A stretch of DNA of 64,000 bases from Diadophis punctatus similis (lineage: Eukaryota; Chordata; Lepidosauria; Squamata; Dipsadidae): positions 12,220,280 to 12,284,279 of the forward strand of contig JALIGW010000016.1 in NCBI GenBank assembly GCA_023053685.1. Reading direction: 5' to 3'. Each line of letters opens with the position of its first letter. Positions within the stretch are counted from its first letter, which is position 1. The notes beneath the pieces were generated by a model. That model had not been told where the DNA came from, did no database searches, and was given only the letters and a program-made list of their open reading frames with translations. A program made the translations under genes and the position numbers. Below are positions 14,701 to 27,856 of the stretch, in pieces.

Positions 14701-17237
14701 ATGGGAATCGTTAGGACGGTGCTGACTTTTCGAGACATTTCTTGGTAAAATACATGGGGAAATACCATTGGGAGAAAATCCACTTAGGGTTAGGGTTAGC
14801 TCACCATGAATTCAGACAGCAAAACGGACATCACCAATGGATTCGGAGCACATGGGAATAATTAGGGTGGCGCTGACTTTTCGAGCCTGACTTATCTACA
14901 TTTCTTGGTAAAATACATGGGGAAATCCTATTGGTAGAAAATCCACTTAGGGTTAGGGTTAGCTCACCATGAATTCAGACAGCAAAACGGACACCACCAA
15001 TGGATTCAGAGCGCATGGGAATCGTTAGGACTGCGCTAACTTTTCGAACCTGACTTATCTACATTTCGTAGTAAAATACATGGGGAAATCCCATTGGGAG
15101 AAAATCCACTTAGGGTTAAGGTTAGGTCACCATGAATTCAGACAGTAAAACGGACATCACCAATGGATTCAGAGCGCATGGGAATCATTAGGGCGGCACT
15201 GACTTTTTCGAGTCTGACTTATCAACATTTCGTAGTAAAATACATGGGGAAATCGCATTGGGAGAAAAATCCACTTAGGGTTAGGGTTAGCTCACCATGA
15301 ATTCAAACAGCAAAACGGACATCACCAATGGATTCAGAGCGCATGGGAATCGTTAGGACTGCGCTAACTTTTCGAACCTGACTTATCTACATTTCGTAGT
15401 AAAATACATGGGGAAATCCCATTGGGAGAAAATCCACTTTGGGTTAGGGTTAGGTCACCATGAATTCAGACAGCAAAACGGACATCACCAATGGATTCAG
15501 AGCGCATGGGAATCGTTAGGACGGCACTGACTTTTTCGAGTCTGACTTATCAACATTTGATAGTAAAATACATGGGGAAATCCCATTGGGAGAAAATCCA
15601 CTTAGGGTTAGGGTTAGGTCACTATGAATTCAGACAGCAAAACGGACATCACCAATGGATTCAGAGCGCATGGGAATCGTTAGGACGGCGCTGACTTTTC
15701 GAGCCTGACTTTTCTACATTTCATAGTAAAAGACATGGGGAAATCCCATTGGGAGAAAATCCACTTAGGGTTAGGGTTAGCTCACCATGAATTCAGACAG
15801 CAAAACGGACATCACCAATGGATTCAGAGCGCATGGGAATCGTTAGGACGGCGCTGACTTTTCGAGCCTGACTTTTCTACATTTCATAGTAAAAGACATG
15901 GGGAAATCCCATTGGGAGAAAATCCACTTAGGGTTAGGGTTAGGTTACCATGAATTCAGACAGCAAAACGGACATCACCAATGGATTCAGAGCGCATGGG
16001 AATCGTTAGGACGGTGCTGACTTTTCGAGACATTTCTTGGTAAAATACATGGGGAAATACCATTGGGAGAAAATCCACTTAGGGTTAGGGTTAGCTCACC
16101 ATGAATTCAGACAGCAAAACGGACATCACCAATGGATTCGGAGCACATGGGAATAATTAGGGTGGCGCTGACTTTTCGAGCCTGACTTATCTACATTTCT
16201 TGGTAAAATACATGGGGAAATCCTATTGGTAGAAAATCCACTTAGGGTTAGGGTTAGCTCACCATGAATTCAGACAGCAAAACGGACACCACCAATGGAT
16301 TCAGAGCGCATGGGAATCATTAGGACGGCGCTGACTTTTCGAGCCTGACTTATCTACATTTCATAGTAAACTACATGGGGAAATCCCATTGGGAGAAAAT
16401 CCACTTAGGGTTAGGGTTAGCTCACCATGAATTCAGACAGCAAAACGGACATCACCAATGGATTCAGAGCGCATGGGAATCATTAGGACGGCGCTGACTT
16501 TTTGAGCCTGACTTATCTACATTTCATAGTAAAATACATGGGGAAATCCCATTGGGAGAAAAACCCACCCTATTGTTAGGGTTAGCTCACCATGAATTCA
16601 GATAGCAAAACGGACATCACCAATGGATTCGGAGCGCATGGGAATCATTAGGGCGGCGCTGACTTTTTGAGCCTGACTTATCAACATTTCATAGTAAAAT
16701 ACATGGGGAAATCCCATTGGGAGAAAATCCACTTAGGGTTAGGGTTAGGTCACCATGAATTCAGACAGCAAAACAGACATCACCAATGGATTCGGAGCAC
16801 ATGGGAATAATTAGGGTGGCGCTGACTTTTCGAGTCTGACTTATCTACATTTCGTAGTAAAATACATGGGGAAATCCCATTGGGAGAAAATCCACTTAGG
16901 GTTAGGGTTAGCTCACCATGAATTCAGACAGCAAAACGGACATCACCAATGGATTCAGAGCGCATGGGAATCATTAGGACGGCGCTGACTTTTTGAGCCT
17001 GACTTATCTACATTTCGTAGTAAAATACATGGGGAAATCCCATTGGGAGAAAAACCCACCCTATTGTTAGGGTTACCTCACCATGAATTCAGATAGCAAA
17101 ACGGACATCACCAATGGATTCGGAGCACATGGGAATCATTAGGGCGGCGCTGACTTTTCGAGCCTGACTTATCAACATTTCATAGTAAAATACATGGGGA
17201 AATCCCATTGGGAGAAAATCCACTTAGGGTTAGGGTT
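11757..17237 (+). repeat. Higher-order duplication in the satellite, offset 3243 bp
   Basis: About 11757-13994 matches about 15000-17237 with an offset of 3243 bp. Shared markers are the GGTTACC link monomer, the roughly 13-bp deletion monomer (12784 and 16027), the GACTGCGCTAAC variant and the TATTG-interrupted telomeric tract. The boundaries fall inside monomers, as expected from unequal exchange between misaligned repeats. Confidence 0.85.
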
Positions 17238-18543
17238 AGGTCACCATGAATTCAGACAGCAAAACGGACATCACCAATGGATTCGGAGCACATGGGAATA
17301 ATTAGGGTGGCGCTGACTGTTCGAGCCTGACTTATCTACATTTCTTGGTAAAATACATGGGGAAATCCCATTGGGAGAAAATCCACAGGGTTAGGGTTAG
17401 GTCACCATGAATTCAGACAGCAAAACGGACATCACCAATGGATTCAGAGCGCATGGGAATAATTAGGACGGAGCTGATTTTTCAAGCCTGACTTTTCTAC
17501 ATTTCATAGTAAAATACATGGGGAAATCCCATTGGGAGAAAATCCACTTAGGGTTAGGATTAGCTCACCATGAATTCAGACAGCAAAACGGACATCACCA
17601 ATGGATTCGGAGCGCATGGGAATCATTAGGGCGGCACTGACTTTTCGAGTCTGACTTATCTACATTTCGTGGTAAAATACATGGGGAAATCCCATTAGGG
17701 AAAAACCCACTTAGGGTTAGGGTTAGCTCACCATGAATTCAGACAGCAAAACGGACATCACCAATGGATTCAGAGCGCATGGGAATAATTAGGACGGCGC
17801 TGACTTTTCAAGCCTGACTTTTCTACATTTCATAGTAAAATACATGGGGAAATCCCATTGGGAGAAAATCCACTTAGGGTTAGGGTTAGCTCACCATGAA
17901 TTCAGACAGCAAAACGGACATCACCAATGGATTCGGAGCGCATGGGAATCATTAGGGCGGCACTGACTTTTCGAGTCTGACATATCTACATTTCGTGGTA
18001 AAATACATGGGGAAATCCAATTAGGGAAAAACCCACTTAGGGTTAGGGTTAGGTCACCATGAATTAAGACAGCAAAACGGACATCACCAATGGATTCAGA
18101 GCGCATGGAAATAGTTAAGACGGCACTGACTTTTCGAGCCTGACTTATCAACATTTCATAGTAAAATACATGGGGAAATCCCATTGGGAAAAAACCCACT
18201 TAGGGTTAGGGTTAGCTCACCATGAATTCAGACAGCAAAACGGACATCACCAATGGATTCAGAGCGCATGGGAATCATTGGGACGGTGCTGAATTTTCGA
18301 GCCTGACTTATCTACATTTCATAGTAAAATACATGGGGAAATCCCATTGGGAGAAAATCCACTTAGGGTTAGGGTTAGCTCACCATGAATTCAGACAGCA
18401 AAACGGACATCACCAATGGATTCGGAGCGCATGGGAATCATTGGGACGGTGCTGAATTTTCCATCCTGACTTATCTACATTTCGTAGTAAAATACATGGG
18501 GAAATCCCATTGGGAGAAAATCCACTTAGGGTTAGGGTTAGGT
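13937..18543 (+). repeat. Shorter satellite block duplication, offset 3893 bp
   Basis: About 13937-14650 matches about 17830-18543 with an offset of 3893 bp. Both copies share a rare monomer with GAATTAAGAC in place of the EcoRI site and an ATCCAATTAGGG variant. The block directly follows the first copy of the 3243-bp-offset pair, so 11.7-18.5 kb is a mosaic of at least two overlapping exchange events. Confidence 0.8.
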
Positions 18544-18699
18544 CACCATGAATTCAGACAGCAAAACGGACATCACCAATGGATTCGGAGCACATGGGAA
18601 TCATTGGGACGGTGCTGACTTTTCGAGCCTGACTTATCTACATTTCTTGGTAAAATACATGGGGAAATCCCATTGGGAGAAAATCCACTTAGGGTTAGG

Positions 18700-21600
18700 G
18701 TTAGGTCACCATGAATTCAGACAGCAAAACGGACATCACCAATGGATTCAGAGCGCATGGGAATCATTAGGGCGGCACTGATTTTTCGAGTCTGACTTAT
18801 CAACATTTCATAGTAAAATACATGGGGAAATCGCATTGGGAGAAAAACCCACTTAGGGTTAGGGTTAGCTCACCATGAATTCAGACAGCAAAACGGACAT
18901 CACCAATGGATTCAGAGCGCATGGGAATCGTTAGGACTGCTCTAACTTTTCGAACCTGACTTATCTACATTTCGTAGTAAAATACATGGGGAAATCCCAT
19001 TGGGAGAAAATCCACTTAGGGTTAAGGTTAGGTCACCATGAATTCAGACAGTAAAACGGACATCACCAATGGATTCAGAGCGCATGGGAATCATTAGGGC
19101 GGCACTGACTTTTTCGAGTCTGACTTATCAACATTTCGTAGTAAAATACATGGGGAAATCGCATTGGGAGAAAAATCCACTTAGGGTTAGGGTTAGCTCA
19201 CCATGAATTCAAACAGCAAAACGGACATCACCAATGGATTCAGAGCGCATGGGAATCGTTAGGACTGCGCTAACTTTTCGAACCTGACTTATCTACATTT
19301 CGTAGTAAAATACATGGGGAAATCCCATTGGGAGAAAATCCACTTTGGGTTAGGGTTAGATCACCATGAATTCAGACAGCAAAACGGACATCACCAATGG
19401 ATTCAGAGCGCATGGGAATCATTAGGGCGGCACTGACTTTTTCGAGTCTGACTTATCAACATTTGATAGTAAAATACATGGGGAAATCCCATTGGGAGAA
19501 AAATCCACTTAGGGTTAGGGTTAGCTCACCATGAATTCAAACAGCAAAAGGGACATCACCAATGGATTCAGAGCGCATGGGAATCATTAGGACTGTGCTA
19601 ACTTTTCGAACCTGACTTATCTACATTTCGTAGTAAAATACATGGGGAAATCCCATTGGGAGAAAATCCACTTAGGGTTAGCGTTAGGTCACCATGAATT
19701 CAGACAGCAAAACGGACATCACCAATGGATTCAGAGCGCATGGGAATCGTTAGGACGGCGCTGACTTTTCGAGCCTGACTTTTCTACATTTCATAGTAAA
19801 ATACATGGGGAAATCCCATTGGGAGAAAATCCACTTAGGGTTAGGGTTAGCTCACCATGAATTCAGACAGCAAAACGGACATCACCAATGGATTCGGAGC
19901 GCATGGGAATCATTGGGACGGTGCTGAATTTTCCATCCTGACTTATCTACATTTCGTAGTAAAATACATGGGGAAATCCCATTGGGAGAAAATCCACTTA
20001 GGGTTAGGGTTAGGTCACCATGAATTCAGACAGCAAAACGGACATCACCAATGGATTCGGAGCGCATGGGAATCATTGGGACGGTGCTGACTTTTCGAAC
20101 CTGACTTATCTACATTTCGTAGTAAAATACATGGGGAAATCCCATTGGGAGAAAATCCACTTAGGGTTAGGGTTAGGTCACCATGAATTCAGACAGCAAA
20201 ACGGACATCACCAATGGATTCGGAGCGCATGGGAATCATTGGGACGGTGCTGACTTTTCGAGCCTGACTTATCTACATTTCTTGGTAAAACACATGGGGA
20301 AATCCCATTGGGAGAAAATCCACTTAGGGTTAGGGTTAGGTCACCATGAATTCAGACAGCAAAACGGACATCCCCAATGGATTCAGAGCGCATGGGAATC
20401 ATTAGGGCGGCACTGATTTTTCGAGTCTGACTTATCAACATTTCATAGTACAATACATGGGGAAATCGCATTGGGAGAAAAACCCACTTAGGGTTAGGGT
20501 TAGCTCACCATGAATTCAGACAGCAAAACGGACATCACCAATAGATTCAGAGCGCATGGGAATCGTTAGGACTGCGCTAACTTTTCGAACCTGACTTATC
20601 TACATTTCTTGGTAAAATACATGGGGAAATCCCATTGGGAGAAAATCCACTTAGGGTTAGGGTTAGGTCACCATGAATTCAGACAGCAAAACGGACATCA
20701 CCAATGGATTCAGAGCGCATGGGAATCATTAGGGCGGCACTGATTTTTCGAGTCTGACTTATCAACATTTCATAGTAAAATACATGGGGAAATCGCATTG
20801 GGAGAAAAACCCACTTAGGGTTAGGGTTAGCTCACCATGAATTCAGACAGCAAAACGGACATCACCAATGGATTCAGAGCGCATGGGAATCGTTAGGACT
20901 GCTCTAACTTTTCGAACCTGACTTATCTACATTTCCTAGTAAAATACATGGGGAAATCCCATTGGGAGAAAATCCACTTAGGGTTAAGGTTAGGTCACCA
21001 TGAATTCAGACAGTAAAACGGACATCACCAATGGATTCAGAGCGCATGGGAATCATTAGGGCGGCACTGACTTTTTCGAGTCTGACTTATCAACATTTCG
21101 TAGTAAAATACATGGGGAAATCGCATTGGGAGAAAAATCCACTTAGGGTTAGGGTTAGCTCACCATGAATTCAAACAGCAAAACGGACATCACCAATGGA
21201 TTCAGAGCGCATGGGAATCGTTAGGACTGCGCTAACTTTTCGAACCTGACTTATCTACATTTCGTAGTAAAATACATGGGGAAATCCCATTGGGAGAAAA
21301 TCCACTTTGGGTTAGGGTTAGATCACCATGAATTCAGACAGCAAAACGGACATCACCAATGGATTCAGAGCGCATGGGAATCATTAGGGCGGCACTGACT
21401 TTTTCGAGTCTGACTTATCAACATTTGATAGTAAAATACATGGGGAAATCCCATTGGGAGAAAAATCCACTTAGGGTTAGGGTTAGCTCACCATGAATTC
21501 AAACAGCAAAAGGGACATCACCAATGGATTCAGAGCGCATGGGAATCATTAGGACTGTGCTAACTTTTCGAACCTGACTTATCTACATTTCGTAGTAAAA

Positions 21601-21820
21601 TACATGGGGAAATCCCATTGGGAGAAAATCCACTTAGGGTTAGCGTTAGGTCACCATGAATTCAGACAGCAAAACGGACATCACCAATGGATTCAGAGCG
21701 CATGGGAATCGTTAGGACGGCGCTGACTTTTCGAGCCTGACTTTTCTACATTTCATAGTAAAATACATGGGGAAATCCCATTGGGAGAAAATCCACTTAG
21801 GGTTAGGGTTAGCTCACCAT
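18700..21820 (+). repeat. Satellite block duplication, offset about 1962 bp
   Basis: About 18.70-19.85 kb recurs at about 20.66-21.82 kb. Both carry the GACTGCTCTAAC variant (18933 and 20895), the CTTTGGGTT variant (19343 and 21305), the AAAAGGGACATC variant and the TTAGCGTTAGG variant (near 19680 and 21641). A smaller triplet block with an offset of about 491 bp occurs at 23.10-23.59 kb and another at 9.08-9.57 kb. Confidence 0.75.
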
Positions 21821-24800
21821 GACTTCAGACAGCAAAACGGACATCACCAATGGATTCAGAGCGCATGGGAATCGTTAGGACGGCGCTGACTTTTCGAGCC
21901 TGACTTTTCTACATTTCATAGTAAAATACATGGGGAAATCCCATTGGGAGAAAATCCACTTAGGGTTAGGGTTAGGTCACCATGAATTCAGACAGCAAAA
22001 CGGACATCACCAATGGACTCAGAGCGCATGGGAATCGTTAGGACGGCGCTGACTTTTCGAGCCTGACTTTTCTACATTTCATAGTAAAAGACATGGGGAA
22101 ATTCCATTGGGAGAAAATCCAATTAGGGTTAGGGTTAGGTCACCATGAATTCTGACAGCAAAACGGAAATCACCAATGGATTCAGAGCGCATGGAAATAG
22201 TTAGGACGGCACTGAATTTTCGAGCCTGACTTATCTACATTTCATAGTAAAATACATGGGGAAATCCCATTGGGAGAAAATCCACTTAGGGTTAGGGTTA
22301 GCTCACCATGAATTCAGACAGCAAAACGGACATCACCAATGGATTCGGAGCGCATGGGAATCATTGGGACGGTGCTGAATTTTCCATCCTGACTTATCTA
22401 CATTTCGTAGTAAAATACATGGGGAAATCCCATTGGGAGAAAATCCACTTAGGGTTAGGGTTAGGTCACCATGAATTCAGACAGCAAAACGGACATCACC
22501 AATGGATTCGGAGCGGATGGGAATCGTTAGGATGGCGCTGACTTTTCGAGCCTGACTTATCTACATTTCTTGGTAAAATACATGGGGAAATCCCATTGGA
22601 AGAAAATCCACTTAGGCTTAGGGTTAGCTCACCATGAATTCAGACAGCAAAACGGACATCACCAATGGATTCAGAGCGCATGGGAATCATTGGGACGGTG
22701 CTGACTTTTCGAGCCTGACTTATCTACATTTCTTGGTAAAACACATGGGGAAATCCCATTGGGAGAAAATCCACTTAGGGTTAGGGTTAGGTCACCATGA
22801 ATTCAGACAGCAAAACGGACATCCCCAATGGATTCAGAGCGCATGGGAATCATTAGGGCGGCACTGATTTTTCGAGTCTGACTTATCAACATTTCATAGT
22901 AAAATACATGGGGAAATCGCATTGGGAGAAAAACCCACTTAGGGTTAGGGTTAGCTCACCATGAATTCAGACAGCAAAACGGACATCACCAATGGATTCA
23001 GAGCGCATGGGAATCGTTAGGACTGCGCTAACTTTTCGAACCTGACTTATCTACATTTCGTAGTAAAATACATGGGGAAATCCCATTGGGAGAAAATCCA
23101 CTTTGGGTTAGGGTTAGATCACCATGAATTCAGACAGCAAAACGGACATCACCAAAGGATTCAGAGCGCATGGGAATCATTAGGGCGGCACTGACTTTTT
23201 CGAGTCTGACTTATCAACATTTGATAGTAAAATACATGGGGAAATCCCATTGGGAGAAAAATCCACTTAGGGTTAGGGTTAGCTCACCATGAATTCAAAC
23301 AGCAAAAGGGACATCACCAATGGATTCAGAGCGCATGGGAATCGTTAGGACTGTGCTAACTTTTCGAACCTGACTTATCTACATTTCGTAGTAAAATACA
23401 TGGGGAAATCCCATTGGGAGAAAATCCACTTAGGGTTAGCGTTAGGTCACCATGAATTCAGACAGCAAAACGGACATCACCAATGGATTCAGAGCGCATG
23501 GGAATCGTTAGGACTGTGCTAACTTTTCGAACCTGACTTATCTACATTTCGTAGTAAAATACATGGGGAAATCCCATTGGGAGAAAATCCACTTTGGGTT
23601 AGGGTTAGATCACCATGAATTCAGACAGCAAAACGGACATCACCAAAGGATTCAGAGCGCATGGGAATCATTAGGGCGGCACTGACTTTTTCGAGTCTGA
23701 CTTATCAACATTTGATAGTAAAATACATGGGGAAATCCCATTGGGAGAAAAATCCACTTAGGGTTAGGGTTAGCTCACCATGAATTCAAACAGCAAAAGG
23801 GACATCACCAATGGATTCAGAGCGCATGGGAATCGTTAGGACTGTGCTAACTTTTCGAACCTGACTTATCTACATTTCGTAGTAAAATACATGGGGAAAT
23901 CCCATTGGGAGAAAATCCACTTAGGGTTAGCGTTAGGTCACCATGAATTCAGACAGCAAAACGGACATCACCAATGGATTCAGAGCGCATGGGAATCGTT
24001 AGGACGGCGCTGACTTTTCGAGCCTGACTTTTCTACATTTCATAGTAAAATACATGGGGAAATCCCATTGGGAGAAAATCCACTTAGGGTTAGGGTTAGG
24101 TCACCATGAATTCACACAGCAAAACGGACATCACCAATGGATTCAGAGCGCATGGGAATCGTTAGGACGGCGCTGACTTTTCGAGCCTGACTTTTCTACA
24201 TTTCTTGGTAAAATACATGGGGAAATCGCATTGGGAGAAAAACCCATTTAGGGTTAGGGTTAGCTCACCATGAATTCAGACAGCAAAACAGACATCACCA
24301 ATGGATTCAGAGCGCATGGGAATCGTTAGGACGGCGCTGACTTTTCGAGCCTGACTTTTCTACATTTCATAGTAAAATACATGGGGAAATCCCATTGGGA
24401 GAAAATCCACTTAGGGTTAGGGTTAGGTCACCATGAATTCAGACAGCAAAACGGACATCACCAATGGATTCAGAGCGCATGGGAATCGTTAGGACGGCGC
24501 TGACTTTTCGAGCCTGACTTTTCTACATTTCATAGTAAAAGACATGGGGAAATCCCATTGGGAGAAAATCCACTTAGGGTTACGGTTAGGTCACCATGAA
24601 TTCAGACAGCAAAACGGAAATCACCAATGGATTCAGAGCGCATGGAAATAGTTAGGACGGCACTGACTTTTCGAGCCTGACTTATCTACATTTCATAGTA
24701 AAATACATGAGGAAATCGTATTGGGAGAAAAACCCACTTAGGGTTAGGGTTAGCTCACCATGAATTCAGACAGCAAAACGGACATCACCAATGGATTCAG

Positions 24801-26699
24801 AGCGCATGGGAATCGTTAGGACTGCGCTAACTTTTCGAACCTGACTTATCTACATTTCGTAGTAAAATACATGGGGAAATCCCATTGTGAGAAAATCCAC
24901 TTAGGGTTAAGGTTAGGTCACCATGAATTCAGATAGTAAAACGGACATCACCAATGGATTCAGAGAGCATGGGAATCATTAGGGCGGCACTGACTTTTTC
25001 GAGTCTGACTTATCAACATTTCATAGTAAAATACATGGGGAAATCGCATTGGGAGAAAAACCCACTTAGGGTTAGGGTTAGCTCACCATGAATTCAGACA
25101 GCAAAACGGACATCACCAATGGATTCAGAGCGCATGGGAATCATTGGGATGGTGCTGACTTTTCGAGCCTGACTTTTCTACATTTCATAGTAAAATACAT
25201 GGGGAAATCCCATTGGGAGAAAATCCAATTTGGGTTAGGGTTAGCTCACCATAAATTCAGACAGCAAAACGGACATCACCAATGGATTCACAGCGCATGG
25301 GAATCATTAGGACGGTGCTGACTTTTCGACCCTGACTAATCTACATTTCATAGTAAAATACATGGGGAAATCCCATTGGGAGAAAATCCACTTAGGGTTA
25401 GGGTTAGCTCACCATGAATTCAGACAGCAAAACGGACATCACCAATGGATTCAGAGCGCATGGGAATCATTAGGACGGCACTGACTTTTCGAGTCTGACT
25501 TATCTACATTTCGTAGTAAAATACATGGGGAAATCCCATTGGGAGAAAATCCACTTAGGGTTAGGGTTAGGTCACCATGAATTCAGACAGCAAAACGGAC
25601 ATCACCAATGGATTCACAGCGCATGGGAATCATTAGGACGGTGCTGACTTTTCGACCCTGACTTATCTACATTTCATAGTAAAATACATGTGGAAATCCC
25701 ATTGGGAGAAAATCCACTTAGGGTTAGGGTTAGGTCACCATGAATTCAGACAGCAAAACGGACATCACCAATGGATTCGGAGCGCATGGGAATCATTAGG
25801 ACGTCGCTGACTTTTCGAGTCTGACTTATCTACATTTCATAGTAAAATACATGTGGAAATCCCATTGGGAGAAAATCCACTTAGGGTTAGGGTTAGGTCA
25901 CCATGAATTCAGACAGCAAAACGGACATCACCAATGGATTCAGAGCGCATGGGAATCGTTAGGACGGCGCTGACTTTTCGACCCTGACTTATCTACATTT
26001 CATAGTAAAATACATGGGGAAATCCCATTGGGAGAAAATCCACTTAGGGTTAAGGGTTAGGTCACCATGAATTCAGACAGCAAAACGGACATCACCAATG
26101 GATTCAGAGCGCATGGGAATCGTTAGGACGGCGCTGACTTTTCGAGTCTGACTTATCTACATTTCGTAGTAAAATACATGGGGAAATCCCATTGGGAGAA
26201 AATCCACTTAGGGTTAGGGTTAGGTCACCATGAATTCAGACAGAAAAACGGACATCACCAATGGATTCAGAGCGCATGGGAATCGTTAGGACGGCGCTGA
26301 CTTTTTGAGCCTGACTTATCTACATTTCGTAGTAAAATACATGGGGAAATCCCATTGGGAGAAAATCCACTTAGGGTTAGGGTTAGCTCACCATGAATTC
26401 AGACAGCAAAACGGACATCACCAATGGATTCAGAGCGCATGGGAATCGTTAGGACGGCGCTGACTTTTCGACCCTGACTTATCTACATTTCTTGGTAAAA
26501 TACATGGGGAAATCCCATTGGGAGAAAATCCACTTAGGGTTAGGGTTAGCTCACCATGAATTCAGACAGCAAAACGGACATCACCAATGGATTCAGAGCG
26601 CATGGGAATCGTTAGGACGGCGCTGACTTTTCGACCCTGACTTATCTACATTTCATAGTAAAATACATGGGGAAATCCCATTGGGAGAAAATCCACTTA

Positions 26700-26913
26700 G
26701 GGGTAGGGTTAGCTCACCATGAATTCAGACAGCAAATCGGACATCACCAATGGATTCAGAGTGCATGGGAATCATTTGGACGGTGCTTACTTTTCGAGCC
26801 TGACTTATCTATTTTTCGTAGTAAAATACATGGGGAAATCCCATTGGGGGAAAATCCATTTAGTGTTAGGGTTAGGACACCCTGCATTCGGTCATCAAAA
26901 CGGACATCGCCAA
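26700..26913 (+). repeat. Decayed terminal satellite monomers and array edge
   Basis: The last one to two monomers are markedly more divergent than those inside the array: GGGGTAGGG for the telomeric run, TTTTTCGTAG, TTTAGTGTTAGG, and CACCCTGCATTCGG in place of the EcoRI-containing link. Similarity ends at about 26913, followed by non-repetitive AT-rich sequence. Loss of homogenisation at an array edge is well known for tandem satellites. Confidence 0.85.
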
Positions 26914-27364
26914 CCTCGATTTTTCTGGACCTTAAAGCAACACACTTTCCATCCTTGCAAAACAAATCCCATTGCAATTTATATCCATGAAGTCATTACA
27001 CAAAAATGTGTATCTTTTGCATCAATTGCAGTCATTTGCATAATGTATCAACCCCCAAATATAAATGATGCAAATGATATTGCCATAATGATGTATTCAG
27101 TTTGACTAGACTCTCTGAAATTACATCCTTCTTCTCTAATTAGTTCATGAAGAGCTTTTACTACATAGACTTGGAACAACTAATTGGGCTGGATTATTCA
27201 AATGAGCGGATGTGGGCATTTTAACACATGCAGAGTAGTTGTTCCATGTTTTTCTACAGCAGTTGCAACATTTTAGTGGGTACATGCTTAGGGAAATTGT
27301 CCAAATCCACCAAATTGTGTGCTGCATTAAATTAGGAATGCATCATATGCATAACAACACAACT
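26914..27364. other. Non-repetitive flank of the satellite, no gene seen
   Basis: AT-rich sequence with no recognised repeat or coding pattern. An open frame entering from the satellite (26719-27105, plus) continues into it, but it has no family resemblance and most of its residues come from satellite sequence. Confidence 0.6.
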
Positions 27365-27512
27365 GCTGTGGCCTAGAGGTGGAGCTCTTGCCTCACAATC
27401 AGGAGGTTGTGAGTTCGATCCTAGGTGGAGGCAGATATAGGTTCTCCTGCTTGGGCAGCGGGTTGGACTAGATGACTTGCAAGGTTCCCCCCAACTCTGT
27501 TAAGTTCAATTA
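27365..27512 (+). repeat. tRNA-derived SINE with CR1-like 3' end (copy 1)
   Basis: The tRNA-like head has A-box-like TGGCCTAGAGGTGG and B-box-like GTGAGTTCGATCC. It is followed by a body ending in GGGTTGGACTAGATGAC and CCAACTCTGTTAA, which resembles the CR1 3' terminus. This fits a SINE mobilised by a CR1-type LINE. Near-identical copies lie at 27709 and 46545. Confidence 0.85.
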
Positions 27513-27708
27513 GCCTTCCTACAGACAAAGCAAGCATGTGCATGTAAAGTTTGCCTTGAAGAAAGTCACTCTATAATCTGAAAACTAAATTGCTTGCTAC
27601 AGGATTATGATTCATTTATTAGATTATGCTCATATGTATAAAACTATCCCTGCATTGCCTAGCATAGCCGTTTTTTAAATACTATTTCAACTAGAGTAAT
27701 ACCCAGCT

Positions 27709-27856
27709 GCTGTGGCCTAGAGTTAGAGCTCTTGCCTCACAATCAGGAGGTTGTGAGTTCAATCCTAGGTAGAGGCAGATGTAGGGTCTCCTGCTTGGGC
27801 AGGGGGTTGGACTAGATGACCTGCAAGGTCCCTTCCAACTCTGTATAATCTGTAAT
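27709..27856 (+). repeat. tRNA-derived SINE with CR1-like 3' end (copy 2)
   Basis: Same family and orientation as the copy at 27365, with TGTGGCCTAGAGTTAGAGC at the head and GGTCCCTTCCAACTCTGTA at the tail. The two copies are about 200 bp apart and separated by AT-rich sequence. Confidence 0.85.

Larger units (their letters stand above)
1..26913 (+). repeat. 163-bp tandem satellite with embedded TTAGGG telomeric motif
   Basis: A head-to-tail array of about 165 monomers with a period near 163 bp (for example, equivalent points at 2104 and 2267, 11230 and 11393, 18385 and 18548). Each monomer carries a short run of two to three TTAGGG units, then a GGTCACC or GCTCACC link, then ATGAATTCAGAC, which contains an EcoRI site. 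The rest is a roughly 130-bp unique body. Monomers differ by scattered substitutions and by small recurrent indels, such as a deletion of about 13 bp near 6590, 12784, 14731 and 16030, and a TATTG replacement in the telomeric tract near 9090, 9581 and 10070. All monomers are in the same orientation, with the G-rich telomeric strand on plus. No other element interrupts the array, and it is open at the left edge of the window. The period is not a multiple of three, so open frames across it are incidental. Confidence 0.97.

Noticed and set aside
1..26913. CRISPR-like array
   Set aside because: The repeat period is about 163 bp with no spacer/repeat alternation, and the genome is a vertebrate; this is a satellite.
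1..26913. True chromosome-end telomere
   Set aside because: Telomeric runs are only two to three units long per monomer, separated by about 140 bp of other sequence, and flanked by ordinary gene-bearing DNA.
27365..27440. Possible tRNA gene
   Set aside because: The A- and B-box-like sequence is the head of a SINE; the same head occurs in three copies with a CR1-like tail.
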